DNA of 64,000 nt from Diacronema lutheri. Lineage: Eukaryota > Haptophyta > Pavlovophyceae > Pavlovales > Pavlovaceae. Shown piece after piece: positions 42,001 to 49,621 of this stretch. Both the position numbers and the translations under genes were made by a program. The DNA lies in NCBI GenBank assembly GCA_019448385.1, contig JAGTXO010000032.1:124001-188000 (forward strand), in the 5' to 3' direction. Below the pieces are notes generated by a model, which saw only the letters and a program-made list of their open reading frames with translations, was not told the origin of the DNA and ran no database searches. Position 1 is the stretch's first letter. Each line of letters opens with the position of its first letter.

Positions 42001-43617
42001 GATGGCGAGCCGATCAAGTGGACAGGCACAAACGGCAACACCCCGCCGATGTCGGACGTGCGCGTCAGGTACGCGGTCTTTGCGACGCGCTTCGACATCT
42101 CCAACCGCGTCTTCGACTACGCCGGGCGCGAGCGGCCGCCGGCCGATCTGCCGTGGCACGCGCGGCGCTCGTGGGTTGGCCTCGCGCCGCTGCCGCGCGT
42201 GCCGCTCCCGGGCCGGCAGCCCGTCAAGTCGGTGGTGACAGATGGCGTCGCCGTGCACGCCGTCGGGACCGTCCTCGTGCCGAAGGCGCAGGCGCCGGCC
42301 GGCGGCTCGGGCGTCCTGCACCGCTGGCGCCGGCCGGACGGGCGCATCGCCGTCGCGCTCGGCTCCGAGCTGCGGCGGGCGATCGACGTCGAGGCGGCGG
42401 TCGTCGTCGCGGCCGACCCGAACATGGGCAACATCACCACCTACTCTGCGCACGTCGGGCGGGCGGCCGTCTGGCGGCAGTTCACGCAGCGCGCGCGCGC
42501 GCGCGCCGCGGGCTTTGCGCGCGAGACGGCCAAGACCAACGCGGCGCGGCGGCGCGTGCGCAAGGACGGGCGCGGCGAGGAGTTCAGCGTGGAGGCGGAC
42601 GAGGCGCGGCTTGGCGAGGCGCACAGCGCCAAGGTGCTCGGCGAGGGCGAGTTCCACGCCTTCCACCGCGAGAGCGCGCGGGTGCGCGAGCGCGCCGCCG
42701 AGCACGTGTACGACGCGCCGGCGCGCCGGAAGGAGCGCTGGCGGCGCGACAGCGGCGGGCGGTCCAACGCGGCGCGCGTCGCCGAGGCGCTCATCGCGGC
42801 GCACTGTGTCGACGGCGTGACGCGCGACCGGCTGCTCGTGTGCGTGGGCAAGTGGCTGCGCGACCACAAGGGCGCGCAGCCCAAGGGCGCGCCGCCCGCC
42901 TTCCAGGTGGGGCTGCTGCGCGAGCTGCGGCGGCGCGGCGTCGCGGCCGTCTTCGTGCCCGAGCCGTACACGTCGATGCACTGCTCGATGCCGCGGCTCG
43001 CCAAGGGCGGCAGGCTGCAGCGCTGCGGCGCGGAGCTCGCGCAGAACCCGCGCCTGCCCGTGGCAAAGGGCGGCACGCGCACGGTGCACGCGCTCGTCAT
43101 CTGCCCGGCGTGCAACGGCGGCAAGAAGCCCGTGCACCGCGACTACAACGCCGCGCGCAACATCTTCTACGACGTGCACGACATGGCGGCGCACGCGGCC
43201 GGGCGCGACACCACGTCGACGCCTGAGCGCTTTGCCCTCGTGCTCGCCTGGTGGGCGCGCGGCGAGGTGTGGGAGCGTGAGGAGCGCATGGTGCACGGCG
43301 AGGGCGACGACTGCGACGACGAGTGCGACGGCGACGACGAGGGCGACGACGAGGGCGACGACGACGACGACGACGATGGCAGCGGCGACGGCGGCGGCGG
43401 CGAGGGCGACGGCGACGGCGACGGCGACGGAGGCGGCGGCGGCGACGACGACGATGACGGCGGGGGAGGCGGCGGCGGCGACGGCGGTGGCGACGACGGC
43501 GGCGGGCGCGGCGGCGGTGGCGGCGGCGGCTCTCGCGCCCGCACCCCCGCCCGCGGAGCTGCCAGCGCCAGTGCCGGCGGCGGCAGCGCGCGCGGGCCGA
43601 AGCGCGGCCGGCGTTGA
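28154..43617 (+). CDS. Giant mobile-element polyprotein: USP - Ulp1/adenain-like protease - YqaJ exonuclease - chromodomain - Fanzor nuclease
   Basis: Reconstructed as four exons: 28154-29077, 29221-29616, 29705-41764 and 41893-43617. All three introns are phase 0 (donors GTGCGG, GTAAAG, GTGCGC; acceptors CGCAG), and each restores a domain: the USP C-terminus, the passage into the long exon, and the Fanzor core. The product is about 5,034 residues. The 12-kb third exon has no stop, and recognised domains share one frame along its whole length, so it is not a chance opening. The start ATG (28154) is uncertain; upstream exons are possible. Domain order suggests deubiquitination or self-processing (USP, cysteine protease), DNA end resection (YqaJ), chromatin targeting (chromodomain) and RNA-guided DNA cleavage (Fanzor). 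It belongs to a family, since a dead partial copy lies at 16.4-18.5 kb. I know of no described protein with this set of domains. Confidence 0.75.
28384..29290 (+). other. Ubiquitin-specific protease (USP, peptidase C19) domain
   Basis: The Cys box VKNEGNACYVNALAQSL has its catalytic Cys codon at 28406. QQDAAEFFQMLLG is the conserved QDAxEFF element. The His box SGHLVAIVLRNGAWFLCDDD has His at 29021 and Asp at 29066-29072. The domain end ASMLFYSRL comes only from the second exon, through the 29078-29220 intron, which confirms that splice. All catalytic positions are present, so activity is likely. The zinc-ribbon fingers insert is short or absent. Confidence 0.85.
29825..29949 (+). repeat. 9-bp minisatellite encoding (Glu-Gln-Arg)n
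   Basis: GAGCAGCGC is repeated about 13 times, with two units changed to GTGCAGCGC. It is in frame in the large gene and gives an EQR tripeptide repeat, probably a charged extended or helical linker after the USP domain. An Ala/Pro/Glu-Pro-rich linker (EPAAAQPAAQPAAEP type) follows at about 30090-30260. Confidence 0.9.
31995..32740 (+). other. Adenain/Ulp1-like (clan CE) cysteine protease domain
   Basis: Catalytic residues occur in clan-CE order: His in SGHFTALRLV (codon 32381), Asp in AVLVDTL (32450), Gln in NAAQRGATC (32573) and Cys in ATCGLAVVGAL (32588). The His-to-Cys spacing is 69 residues and Gln precedes Cys by 5, close to adenovirus protease and Ulp1. Such proteases are encoded by Polinton/Maverick, KDZ and some other elements, where they process virion or transposon proteins or remove SUMO. 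Assignment rests on motif order and spacing. Confidence 0.6.
34350..34990 (+). other. Possible second, catalytically dead protease-like domain
   Basis: The segment AVVVGDAPDDALVEAAAAAL, KHAAVSLGCVDRPAVLVVQR and VEQIAGDAPDQAGVAALRVL can be laid over the protease domain at 32 kb, with QAGVAALRVL over ATCGLAVVGAL. The catalytic Cys position would then be Ala. It could be a duplicated, inactive copy used for binding. Speculative. Confidence 0.3.
36640..37300 (+). other. YqaJ-type PD-(D/E)XK exonuclease (lambda-exo-like) domain
   Basis: Conserved elements in order: QRSPRWHDERWEEVTGSKVG, AGILGEAVALR, FAFSPDGLAI (Asp codon 37028), VLVEVKTLTK (Glu 37073, Lys 37079) and HRDQLQLGMHVLGVRKALYV. These match the YqaJ/lambda exonuclease fold that digests one strand of double-stranded DNA ends to prepare recombination. 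All metal-binding and catalytic positions are present. Confidence 0.85.
40451..40616 (+). other. Chromodomain
   Basis: RTYEVEAVVDERRKAGKKVT, FQFRIRWRGYDESADTWEPE and NVSSDLVAQFRK give a complete chromodomain. The aromatic-cage candidates are Y (YEVEAV), W (IRWRGY) and the Trp/Glu of DTWEPE, which in HP1/Polycomb-type domains bind methyl-lysine on histone H3. Chromodomains of mobile elements often steer insertion to heterochromatin. In the decayed copy at 17.3 kb this domain has lost 11 residues. Confidence 0.9.
40908..43617 (+). other. Fanzor (eukaryotic TnpB-like RNA-guided nuclease) region
   Basis: The alpha-helical N-terminal part (AVHRLTTQAYRVINKVVRDE; HPSRVVNGLLRDVVRAAVER; DMVLHKIDYKCTP) continues across the 41765-41892 intron into the core. 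RuvC-I Asp is in VVVAADPNMGNITTY (codon 42415). RuvC-II Glu is in FVPEPYTSMHCS (42961). RuvC-III Asp is in VHRDYNAARNIF (43141). A Cys set (HCSMP, QRCGAE, ICPAC) between II and III forms the zinc ribbon of the TnpB/Fanzor family. All three acidic residues are intact. The C-terminus is an Asp/Gly-rich tract ending in the basic GPKRGRR, a likely nuclear signal. Family members use an RNA transcribed from the element's 3' end as guide. Confidence 0.85.
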
Positions 43618-44030
43618 CGCACGGCCGAGCCGCGCAGCGGTCGACGCTTTGCGGGCTCTGCCCAGGTCGCGCGCGGCTGGCGACGCGTGCCGCGCGCGGC
43701 ACGACCGTGCACGCCGCCACCCGTGGCCGAGCGCGCCGCACCAGCCGGCCCGCTCCAACCGCCGTGCGGATCACGGACGCTCGCTACGGCTCGTCGGCGC
43801 GCGTCACCTGCGCCGGCGGCCACGGCGCCGTCTGCTCCGGCCTCGTCGCGAGCAGCCCGACCGCTGCTCGCCGCCCGCACGCCGCCGCAGCAACGCTGCG
43901 CGTCGTGCTCCCCCGCTCGCCAAACGCGAAGAGCTCCCTCACAAGGACGTCCTTCCGAACGGCCCGCGCTGCACTCGGGGCGCGATCGTGCCCCTGATCG
44001 GATTTGGCTTGACCATCTATACTGCTGACG
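43618..44030 (+). other. 3' flank of the Fanzor gene, possible guide-RNA region
   Basis: About 400 bp after the stop codon. In Fanzor/TnpB elements the guide RNA overlaps the 3' end of the nuclease gene and this flank. There is GC-rich inverted sequence near 43670-43720 (CGCGCGGC against GCCGCGCG) that could fold, but I cannot define an RNA or the element end. A 127-codon open frame (to 43997; VRITDARYGSSARVTCAGGH) is not recognised. Confidence 0.3.
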
Positions 44031-44036
44031 CCGCAG

Positions 44037-44666
44037 GAGGTGCGCGAGCTCGCAGAGGCGCGCAGCCGCGCCGCCGCGGCTGCGGGCGCACCCGCGCGGC
44101 CGATCGCGCCGCAGCGGCGGCGCAAGATTCAGCAGCTCGTGCGCGCGTGGGCGGCGCAGCGCAAGCGCGAGAGCGAGAGCGTGTTCGCGCACCTCGCGAC
44201 GCCGCGCCCTCTCCTGCTCAGACCGGGTGGTGGCCGCTCGCGTGGAGTGCAGCGCTACAGTTTCGGCAACGATGGCGGCGGTAGCAGCTCGGCTGGGCTT
44301 GCCTTCGTCTCCAACGATGGCGGCGGCGGCGGCGGTGGCGGCGACGCGCCGTTCCGTCGCGCGGCGGCCGCTGCCGCAGCCGCCGCCAGCAGCCGGTCAG
44401 CGCACGACACGCCGTTACTGCGCGCGCGTGGCACGTCCCTCGCACGCCGGGTCGACGATCTGCGCTCGCGCGTGCGTGTCTTCCAGTCGGTGGAGGTGTT
44501 GCTGAGCGCGACGGGCGGCGGTCGGATCGCGCACGCCAAGGAGGTGCGCCGGCTGCGCACGCAGCGCGCCGCGGCGGCAGCGGCGGCGGCGGGCGCCGCG
44601 CGCGGGCGCGAACGGCGCGCTGAACGCACGTCGGAGCGGCGTGCAACTGTAGAGCGGCGGGTGTGA
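44037..44666 (+). CDS. Hypothetical basic protein with Ala-rich linkers (start unknown)
   Basis: About 209 codons to the TGA at 44666. The frame is open from 44013 but has no ATG near its beginning. The sequence GACGCCGCAG|GAGGTGCGC at 44036 looks like a splice acceptor, so an upstream exon may exist. The product starts QEVRELAEARSRAAAAAG, then RKIQQLVRAWAAQRKRESES, has Gly- and Ala-rich linkers, and ends with VDDLRSRVRVFQSVEVLL and a very basic tail. Helical and probably nucleic-acid binding, but unrecognised. Whether it belongs to the Fanzor element or the host is unclear. Confidence 0.4.
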   Translation, partial: EVRELAEARSRAAAAAGAPARPIAPQRRRKIQQLVRAWAAQRKRESESVFAHLATPRPLLLRPGGGRSRGVQRYSFGNDGGGSSSAGLAFVSNDGGGGGGGGDAPFRRAAAAAAAAASSRSAHDTPLLRARGTSLARRVDDLRSRVRVFQSVEVLLSATGGGRIAHAKEVRRLRTQRAAAAAAAAGAARGRERRAERTSERRATVERRV

Positions 44667-44707
44667 CCGTATGAGGCTGTTCTCGTTTTTAAAAAACAAA
44701 GGGGGGG

Positions 44708-46114
44708 TTAGCAGAACGTGGGAAGTCGCTCGGGCGCGACCGCGCACGCGACGGTCTGCGCGGGCGCGAGCAGCGCCATTGCGACTCCAAAGCCGAGCAT
44801 TACGAGCGCCGGGCCGAGCTCGACGGCCGACGCACAGACCGCGCCGCGGTTTTTGAAAAGCCACGGCGAGAAGCCCGAGCGGTTACACCGCAGCCAGAGC
44901 GCGGGCGGGAGGACGAACGCGACGATCACGCCCGCGCAGCCGCCGGTGAGCGCCATCACGATGCCGAGCTGCACGCGCGCCGCCGCGAGCCCGAATGACG
45001 CGCCAAAAATGCACAGCGTGAGCACGACGTGACGCACTGCGCCGTTGGATTGCACGCTCGCATGCCCGTCGTTGCCCGCAAACGCGAGCTCGTTACAGAC
45101 GTGGCGCACGACGAAGAAGGTGGTCGGGTAGGTGAGGGCCATCGAGAGCGCGTAAAGCGCGCGCATGCCGAAGACCGCCGCCGTGTCCGACGGGTAGTCG
45201 TTGAGCAGATTGTCCGTGCAACGCTCACGAAACGTCAAATAGCCCAAAAGTGCGAATGAGCCGCAGATCGCAAGGGACGTACCGAGCGAAGCGGCGGAGA
45301 GGAGCGACCAGCGCGCCTCGCTCGGCTTGCGCAGCGTCGCGAAGAGCAGCAGCGCCGTGTCCGTGTTCACGAAGGAGAAGGCGATCGTGCCGAACGCCGA
45401 CGCGGCGCCGACGGACGCAAACCGCATCGCCGGCGGCGGCGCGGCCGGCGCGTCGGGCGCGCGCGCGAGCGCGCCGTCGAGCGCAAAGTACTGCCAGCCG
45501 ACAAAGGCGGCGAGGAGGATGCACAGCGCCACCGAGAAGGCGGACCAGCGCTCGAGGGCGCTCAGGTCGCGCTGCAGGCAGAGCGCGAGGAGGAGCGGGG
45601 CGTGCGCAAAGAGCACAGCCTCGCGCATCGCGCCGTCGTGCGGGCCGAGGGCGGGCCAGACCTGCTCGACGGCGCGCGCGGCGGCGTCGGTCATGATGAG
45701 CAGGTACGAGACGCATGCGCCAAAGTCGAAGACGAGGAGGCTCGCGCACACGAGCACGTAGCCCGGCCGGCCGAAGACCGCGTAGCACGCCTGCTCGTAC
45801 GTCGTCACGCGCAGCTCGAGGCTGAGGCGGACGAGCAGGCGGATGGAGTAGTGGCTACCCGCGCACGCGAGCACCATCATGCCGAGGCCGAGCGCCACGC
45901 CCGAGCGCTTCAGCGTGTGCGGCAGCCCGACGATACCCGCGCCCACGACCGTGTTGACAAAGTTGGCGCCGACGCGCAGCATGCGCGACTGGTGCGCGTG
46001 CGCGCCGAGCGCGGCGGGCTCGCCGCCGCGCCGGGCGGTGGACGAGAAGGCGAGCTGCACGTACGGGTCCGCGCTCGCGTCGGTGATGTCCGTGCCGAGC
46101 GCGTCCGGCGCCAT
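44708..46114 (-). CDS. Amino-acid/auxin permease family transporter (SLC38-like)
   Basis: 468 residues from ATG 46114 (MAPDALGTDITDASADPYVQ), the first Met after which the cytosolic N-terminus and eleven hydrophobic helices follow. The first helix carries ANFVNTVVGAGIVGLPHTLK, the signature of AAAP/SLC38 transporters, where the GAGI bend forms the substrate site. Other helices: GLGMMVLACAGSHYSIRLLV, YVLVCASLLVFDFGACVSYL, GTIAFSFVNTDTALLLFATL and GASFGLAAARVQLGIVMALT. These proteins move neutral amino acids with Na+ or H+ across plasma or vacuolar membranes; the specific substrate cannot be read. The start lies 93 bp from that of SF3A2 on the other strand, so the two share a short divergent promoter. 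Confidence 0.85.
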   Translation of the reverse strand: MAPDALGTDITDASADPYVQLAFSSTARRGGEPAALGAHAHQSRMLRVGANFVNTVVGAGIVGLPHTLKRSGVALGLGMMVLACAGSHYSIRLLVRLSLELRVTTYEQACYAVFGRPGYVLVCASLLVFDFGACVSYLLIMTDAAARAVEQVWPALGPHDGAMREAVLFAHAPLLLALCLQRDLSALERWSAFSVALCILLAAFVGWQYFALDGALARAPDAPAAPPPAMRFASVGAASAFGTIAFSFVNTDTALLLFATLRKPSEARWSLLSAASLGTSLAICGSFALLGYLTFRERCTDNLLNDYPSDTAAVFGMRALYALSMALTYPTTFFVVRHVCNELAFAGNDGHASVQSNGAVRHVVLTLCIFGASFGLAAARVQLGIVMALTGGCAGVIVAFVLPPALWLRCNRSGFSPWLFKNRGAVCASAVELGPALVMLGFGVAMALLAPAQTVACAVAPERLPTFC

Positions 46115-46207
46115 CCCTCGCGTACCGCCCCAAAGGGCCGTCCTGCTGCCGGCTTTCCGAGGTGCCACAGCGGAGCCGGAGCGGAAGAGCCTTTCCCGGC
46201 CGGTGCC

Positions 46208-47304
46208 ATGGATCGCGACTATGGCTCCAAGCCGGGCTCGGGCGGCGTCGCGTCGGCCCAGCAGCAGAACATCGACCGGCGCGACCGGCTGCGACAGCTG
46301 GCGCTGCAAACGCTCGACATCTCCAAGGACCCATACCTCCTGCGCAACCACCTCGGCTCGTACGAGTGCAAGCTCTGCCTGACGCTGCACAACAATGAGG
46401 GCAACTACCTCGCGCACACGCAGGGCAAGCGCCACCAGGAGAACGTCGGGCGCAGGCTAGCGCGCGAGGCGCGGGACAACCCGGTGCTCCCACTTGCGCG
46501 CACCAAGAAGGTGCACACGCGCAAGACCGTCAAGATTGGCCGGCCCGGCTACCGCGTGACCAAGCAAATCGAGCCCGACACGCAGCAGCGCTCGCTCCTT
46601 TTCCAGGCGAGCGCAGCGGCCGGTCCGGGGCGGTGGGTGCACGTCTTCGAGCTGCGCTGCGCGGCGTGCAGTGGCGCGCGCGTGCGCTGCGGCGCTCGCC
46701 CTCTGCGTGCGACGCTCGCGTGGCCACCGTGCAGCGCTAGGCCGCATGCCGTCCGCGTCATCGGCCGCAGCCGGCCGACGCACGTGCGCGCGCCCCGCGC
46801 AAATCCCCCGCGGCCTCAGGTTGAATACCCGGAGATCGAGGAGGGGTTGCAGCCACGCCACCGCTTCATGTCGGCGTACGAGCAGAAGGTCGACGCGCCG
46901 GACAAGGACTTCCAATACGTTCTCTTTGCCGCCGAGCCGTTACGCGCGCGCTCTAGGCCCTGGCGCCGGCAGCGCAGCCCATGTCGGACGGACGCGTGGC
47001 GGGTTGCATGCTAGCACTGCGTGCGCGGCCGCGCCGGGCGCGAGCTGACGCGTCGCACGCCCCCCACCCCCCCCCCCCCCCCCCCCCGCCCCCCGCGAGC
47101 GCCAGGTATGAGACCATCGCGTTCAAGGTGCCCAACGTGGAGGTCGACAAGTCGGAGGGGAAGTTTCAGACGTCATGGGACGCGGACTCCAAGACTTTCT
47201 CTGTGCAAATGTTCTTCAAACGGCCGCCGAGCTCGGCGCCGTCGGGCGGGGGCGGGGGCGGCGTGCGCGCGCCGCCGCCACCGCCGCCAGGGCCGCCGGG
47301 GTGA
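46208..47304 (+). CDS. SF3A2: Splicing factor 3A subunit 2 (SF3A2/Prp11)
   Basis: Exons 46208-46606, 46820-46938 and 47106-47304 encode 238 residues. The sequence follows SF3A2 closely: GSGGVASAQQQNIDRRDRLR, then LGSYECKLCLTLHNNEGNYL and AHTQGKRHQENVGRRLAREA (the C2H2 zinc finger), VKIGRPGYRVTKQIEPD, VEYPEIEEGLQPRHRFMSAY and YETIAFKVPNVEVDKSEGKF. SF3A2 is a U2 snRNP component needed for branch-point engagement. Intron 1 appears to use a GC donor (TTCCAG|GCGAGC) because only that keeps LLFQ|VEYPE. Intron 2 starts GTTACG and contains a 21-nt poly-C run 17 nt before its acceptor. A short Gly/Pro-rich tail ends the protein. Confidence 0.95.
47067..47087 (+). repeat. Poly-C tract (21 nt) as the polypyrimidine tract of SF3A2 intron 2
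   Basis: Run of 21 C ending 17 nt before the AG at 47104-47105. It occupies the exact place of a polypyrimidine tract. Confidence 0.9.
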
Positions 47305-47452
47305 TACAGGACGTAAGCGTGAGCTATTTTTATTTTTAAATTTAAGGCCCGTTCTCTCAACGAGTAGGGAAAACGTTTCAATTAAACGATGCGAGCTTGA
47401 GCGTTGCGCTCGGACGCCTTGCGAGCGCCAGGTACGAGACCCTGCACATCGA

Positions 47453-48370
47453 ATGTGCGTAGCGCGACTGGCGCTGGTGGTGCTCACCGTCCACGTCGCG
47501 CGCGGTCAGTGGCCACGCAGCATCGCGCGAGCGCGCGCCGCGCCGCACGCGCGCACGCCGATACAGCGGCGGCGGCCGGCGGCGACGCGCAGCGTTGGCC
47601 GGCCGCCGCCGCTGAGCACGCGGTCGCGCGAGCCATGGCCGCAATGGCTGTCACCGCGCGCCGCAAACCTCTCCGCGGCGTGCGATCCCTTTGCCACGCG
47701 CGCGGGACGCTGGTTGCCGTTCGGCCACTGCGCGCTCGTCGGCGGTTCGCCGTCGGTGCTGCGCGAGCCGCGCGGCGCAGAGATCGACGCGCACGATTCG
47801 GTGCTGCGTGTGAACGCGCACGGCCTCGCGCCCGCGCTCGCGCCGCACGTTGGCCGCCGCACCACCGCCTTCTTTCTCGTCGGCACCGAGCCGATGATGA
47901 GCGTCGCGCGCAACCGCTCCCTCGCGACCGGCGCGATCTTTGCGCCGCGCTTCCACGCCGCGTACGAGGCGCTGCGGCGAGAGCAAATGCCCGACCGAGG
48001 CGGGCCGCAGCTGCTCGCGCTCGCCGGGCCGTGCGTTCGCTACCGCGCCCGGCGGATCGCGCTCCGCCCGCCGACGACCGGGTTGGAGGCCGTGTTGTTC
48101 GCGCTGCTCGCGTGCGATTCCGTCGACCTGTACGGCTTTGGCGAGGCGAGCATGCCGGACGGCAGTGTGCACGTGGACGCAGTGGACGTGAAGCGCGAGA
48201 GGCACGCGCGGCAGACGCTTTTTCAGTTCCACGGCATCGCGCACGAGCGCCAGCTCATCCGCAAGTGGACGGCCAACGCGGCGAAGGCCACCGCCGCCGA
48301 CGCGCTCGGCGTCGCGCCGCTCGAGCCGCGCCGGCCGCGCCTCCGGCTGATGCCAACGAGGCGGCGCTGA
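47453..48370 (+). CDS. Sialyltransferase-like glycosyltransferase (GT29)
   Basis: 305 residues starting MCVARLALVVLTVHVARGQW, a short N-terminal hydrophobic segment that acts as signal or Golgi anchor. The large motif reads CALVGGSPSVLREPRGAEID then AHDSVLRVNAHG. The small motif reads RPPTTGLEAVLFALLACDSV then DLYGFG. A His-containing end motif is FQFHGIAHERQLIRKW. These are the L, S and terminal motifs of GT29, which transfers sialic acid or a related nonulosonic sugar from CMP donors. In algae the donor could be Kdo. It is intronless and ends with a basic tail. The leader contains a 21-bp near copy of the SF3A2 exon-3 acceptor. Confidence 0.75.
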   Translation: MCVARLALVVLTVHVARGQWPRSIARARAAPHARTPIQRRRPAATRSVGRPPPLSTRSREPWPQWLSPRAANLSAACDPFATRAGRWLPFGHCALVGGSPSVLREPRGAEIDAHDSVLRVNAHGLAPALAPHVGRRTTAFFLVGTEPMMSVARNRSLATGAIFAPRFHAAYEALRREQMPDRGGPQLLALAGPCVRYRARRIALRPPTTGLEAVLFALLACDSVDLYGFGEASMPDGSVHVDAVDVKRERHARQTLFQFHGIAHERQLIRKWTANAAKATAADALGVAPLEPRRPRLRLMPTRRR

Positions 48371-48747
48371 CTCGCTGAAGCGAGGCTATTGTACACCCGG
48401 GCAATACTGTACAAAGGTCAATTGTCTGGGGGGGGGGGGGGGGGGTCTGCAATCTGTCGCACGACGGACCGAGTGTCCGTCGACGCCAACGCCAGCGGCT
48501 CAGGACTGACTCGAGGTTGCCATCGCTCACGTGCAGCGCGGGCGCATGCCGCGACTTGCCCGCAAGGCGGCGAAGCGCGCGGCAGCTCGATTGCCTGGTC
48601 GCAAGCGCACGTTGGACCTCCAGGCCGGCATGCGCCGGCGCCCGGCGCTGCACAAGAGCACTGGGGAACTCGAGTCAGTCCTGAGTCCTGCGTCAGTCTG
48701 ACGAGGGATGACGAGCCAGTGCGTTTTTAATAAAAGCCTTCCGCCGC
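48371..48747. other. Intergenic region with 18-nt poly-G tract
   Basis: Includes a poly-G run (48428-48445), and ACTGACTCGAG (from about 48506) with its inverted counterpart CTCGAGTCAGT (about 48670-48680). It ends with GTTTTTAATAAAAGCC, which may be the promoter or leader of the following gene. No coding region seen. Confidence 0.5.
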
Positions 48748-49359
48748 ATGCAGACGCCGGGCCAGCGCAAGGCCGAGCCGGCGGAGGGCGTGCCCGACCT
48801 GATCGCCGAGCTCGTGCAGCAGCTCGCGGCCGAGTCGCGCGGCCATGCTGTCAAGGCCTCGAGCCTCGGCGCGAAGATCGTCGAGCAGACGCAAACGACC
48901 GAGCTTCTGCGCAATGAACTCGAGGCCGTCCGTGCCGAGCTCGGCGCGTCGCGCGCAGAGTCGACGCACCTCGCAGGCTCGCTGCGCGACGTGATCGATT
49001 CGTTCGCGCTCGCATCAGAGAGCAACCTTGCGCCGCCTCCGCGCGCGCATCTTCCCGACTTTGACGCTTCGGCGCTCTGCGCCAACCTGCGAGCAGACAT
49101 TGAGGCGGAGCTCGCGACTGCGCACGAGCGCGACCTCGCAAAGCTGCGCACACACCTCGACGGCGCACGCGGCGAGGTGCGCACACTGCAGGACGTTATC
49201 AAGGTGCTGCAGAGCGACGTCGCTGCGCACGTCGCCGCCAAGAAGGAGCTGCGCGCAAAGCTCACACATGCTGAAGTCCAAATCGCGTCGCTGACGGCGC
49301 TCGTACCGCTTTGCGCGCAGCGGCACTTCTCGGCGGCCGCCGTCGAGCTGCGTGACTGA
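48748..49359 (+). CDS. Coiled-coil protein, function unknown
   Basis: 203 residues from ATG 48748. Two coiled-coil blocks: IAELVQQLAAESRGHAVKAS to about residue 75 (TTELLRNELEAVRAELGASR), and residues about 115-180 (RDLAKLRTHLDGARGEVRTL; AKKELRAKLTHAEVQIASL). A Pro-containing linker separates them (LAPPPRAHLPDFDASALCAN). No other domain, no signal or membrane segment. Acidic/basic heptads suggest dimerisation or a scaffold role. An A+T-rich leader (TTTTTAATAAAAG) precedes the start. Unrecognised family. Confidence 0.6.
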   Translation: MQTPGQRKAEPAEGVPDLIAELVQQLAAESRGHAVKASSLGAKIVEQTQTTELLRNELEAVRAELGASRAESTHLAGSLRDVIDSFALASESNLAPPPRAHLPDFDASALCANLRADIEAELATAHERDLAKLRTHLDGARGEVRTLQDVIKVLQSDVAAHVAAKKELRAKLTHAEVQIASLTALVPLCAQRHFSAAAVELRD

Positions 49360-49621
49360 AGCGTAGCGCGCACCTGGCGGACGGGTGAGCCGGGCATGCC
49401 GTCAGGCGCACTGAGCGATGCACCAAGGATCCGCTGCGCAGCCGCACGCGCGTGCCGCAGGGTGAGTCTGGACGGTGCTTGACCGACTGGCTTGTGCCGA
49501 GGGACGGGGTCGACCAACGAACTTGTGGAATGCCCGGGCTTGACGATCGGCTCGTGCCGCGTGTGACGGCGGTGCCCCGTGCGCCTGTGCCAATTGCCAC
49601 ACGGCACTCGGCTCCATTGCG

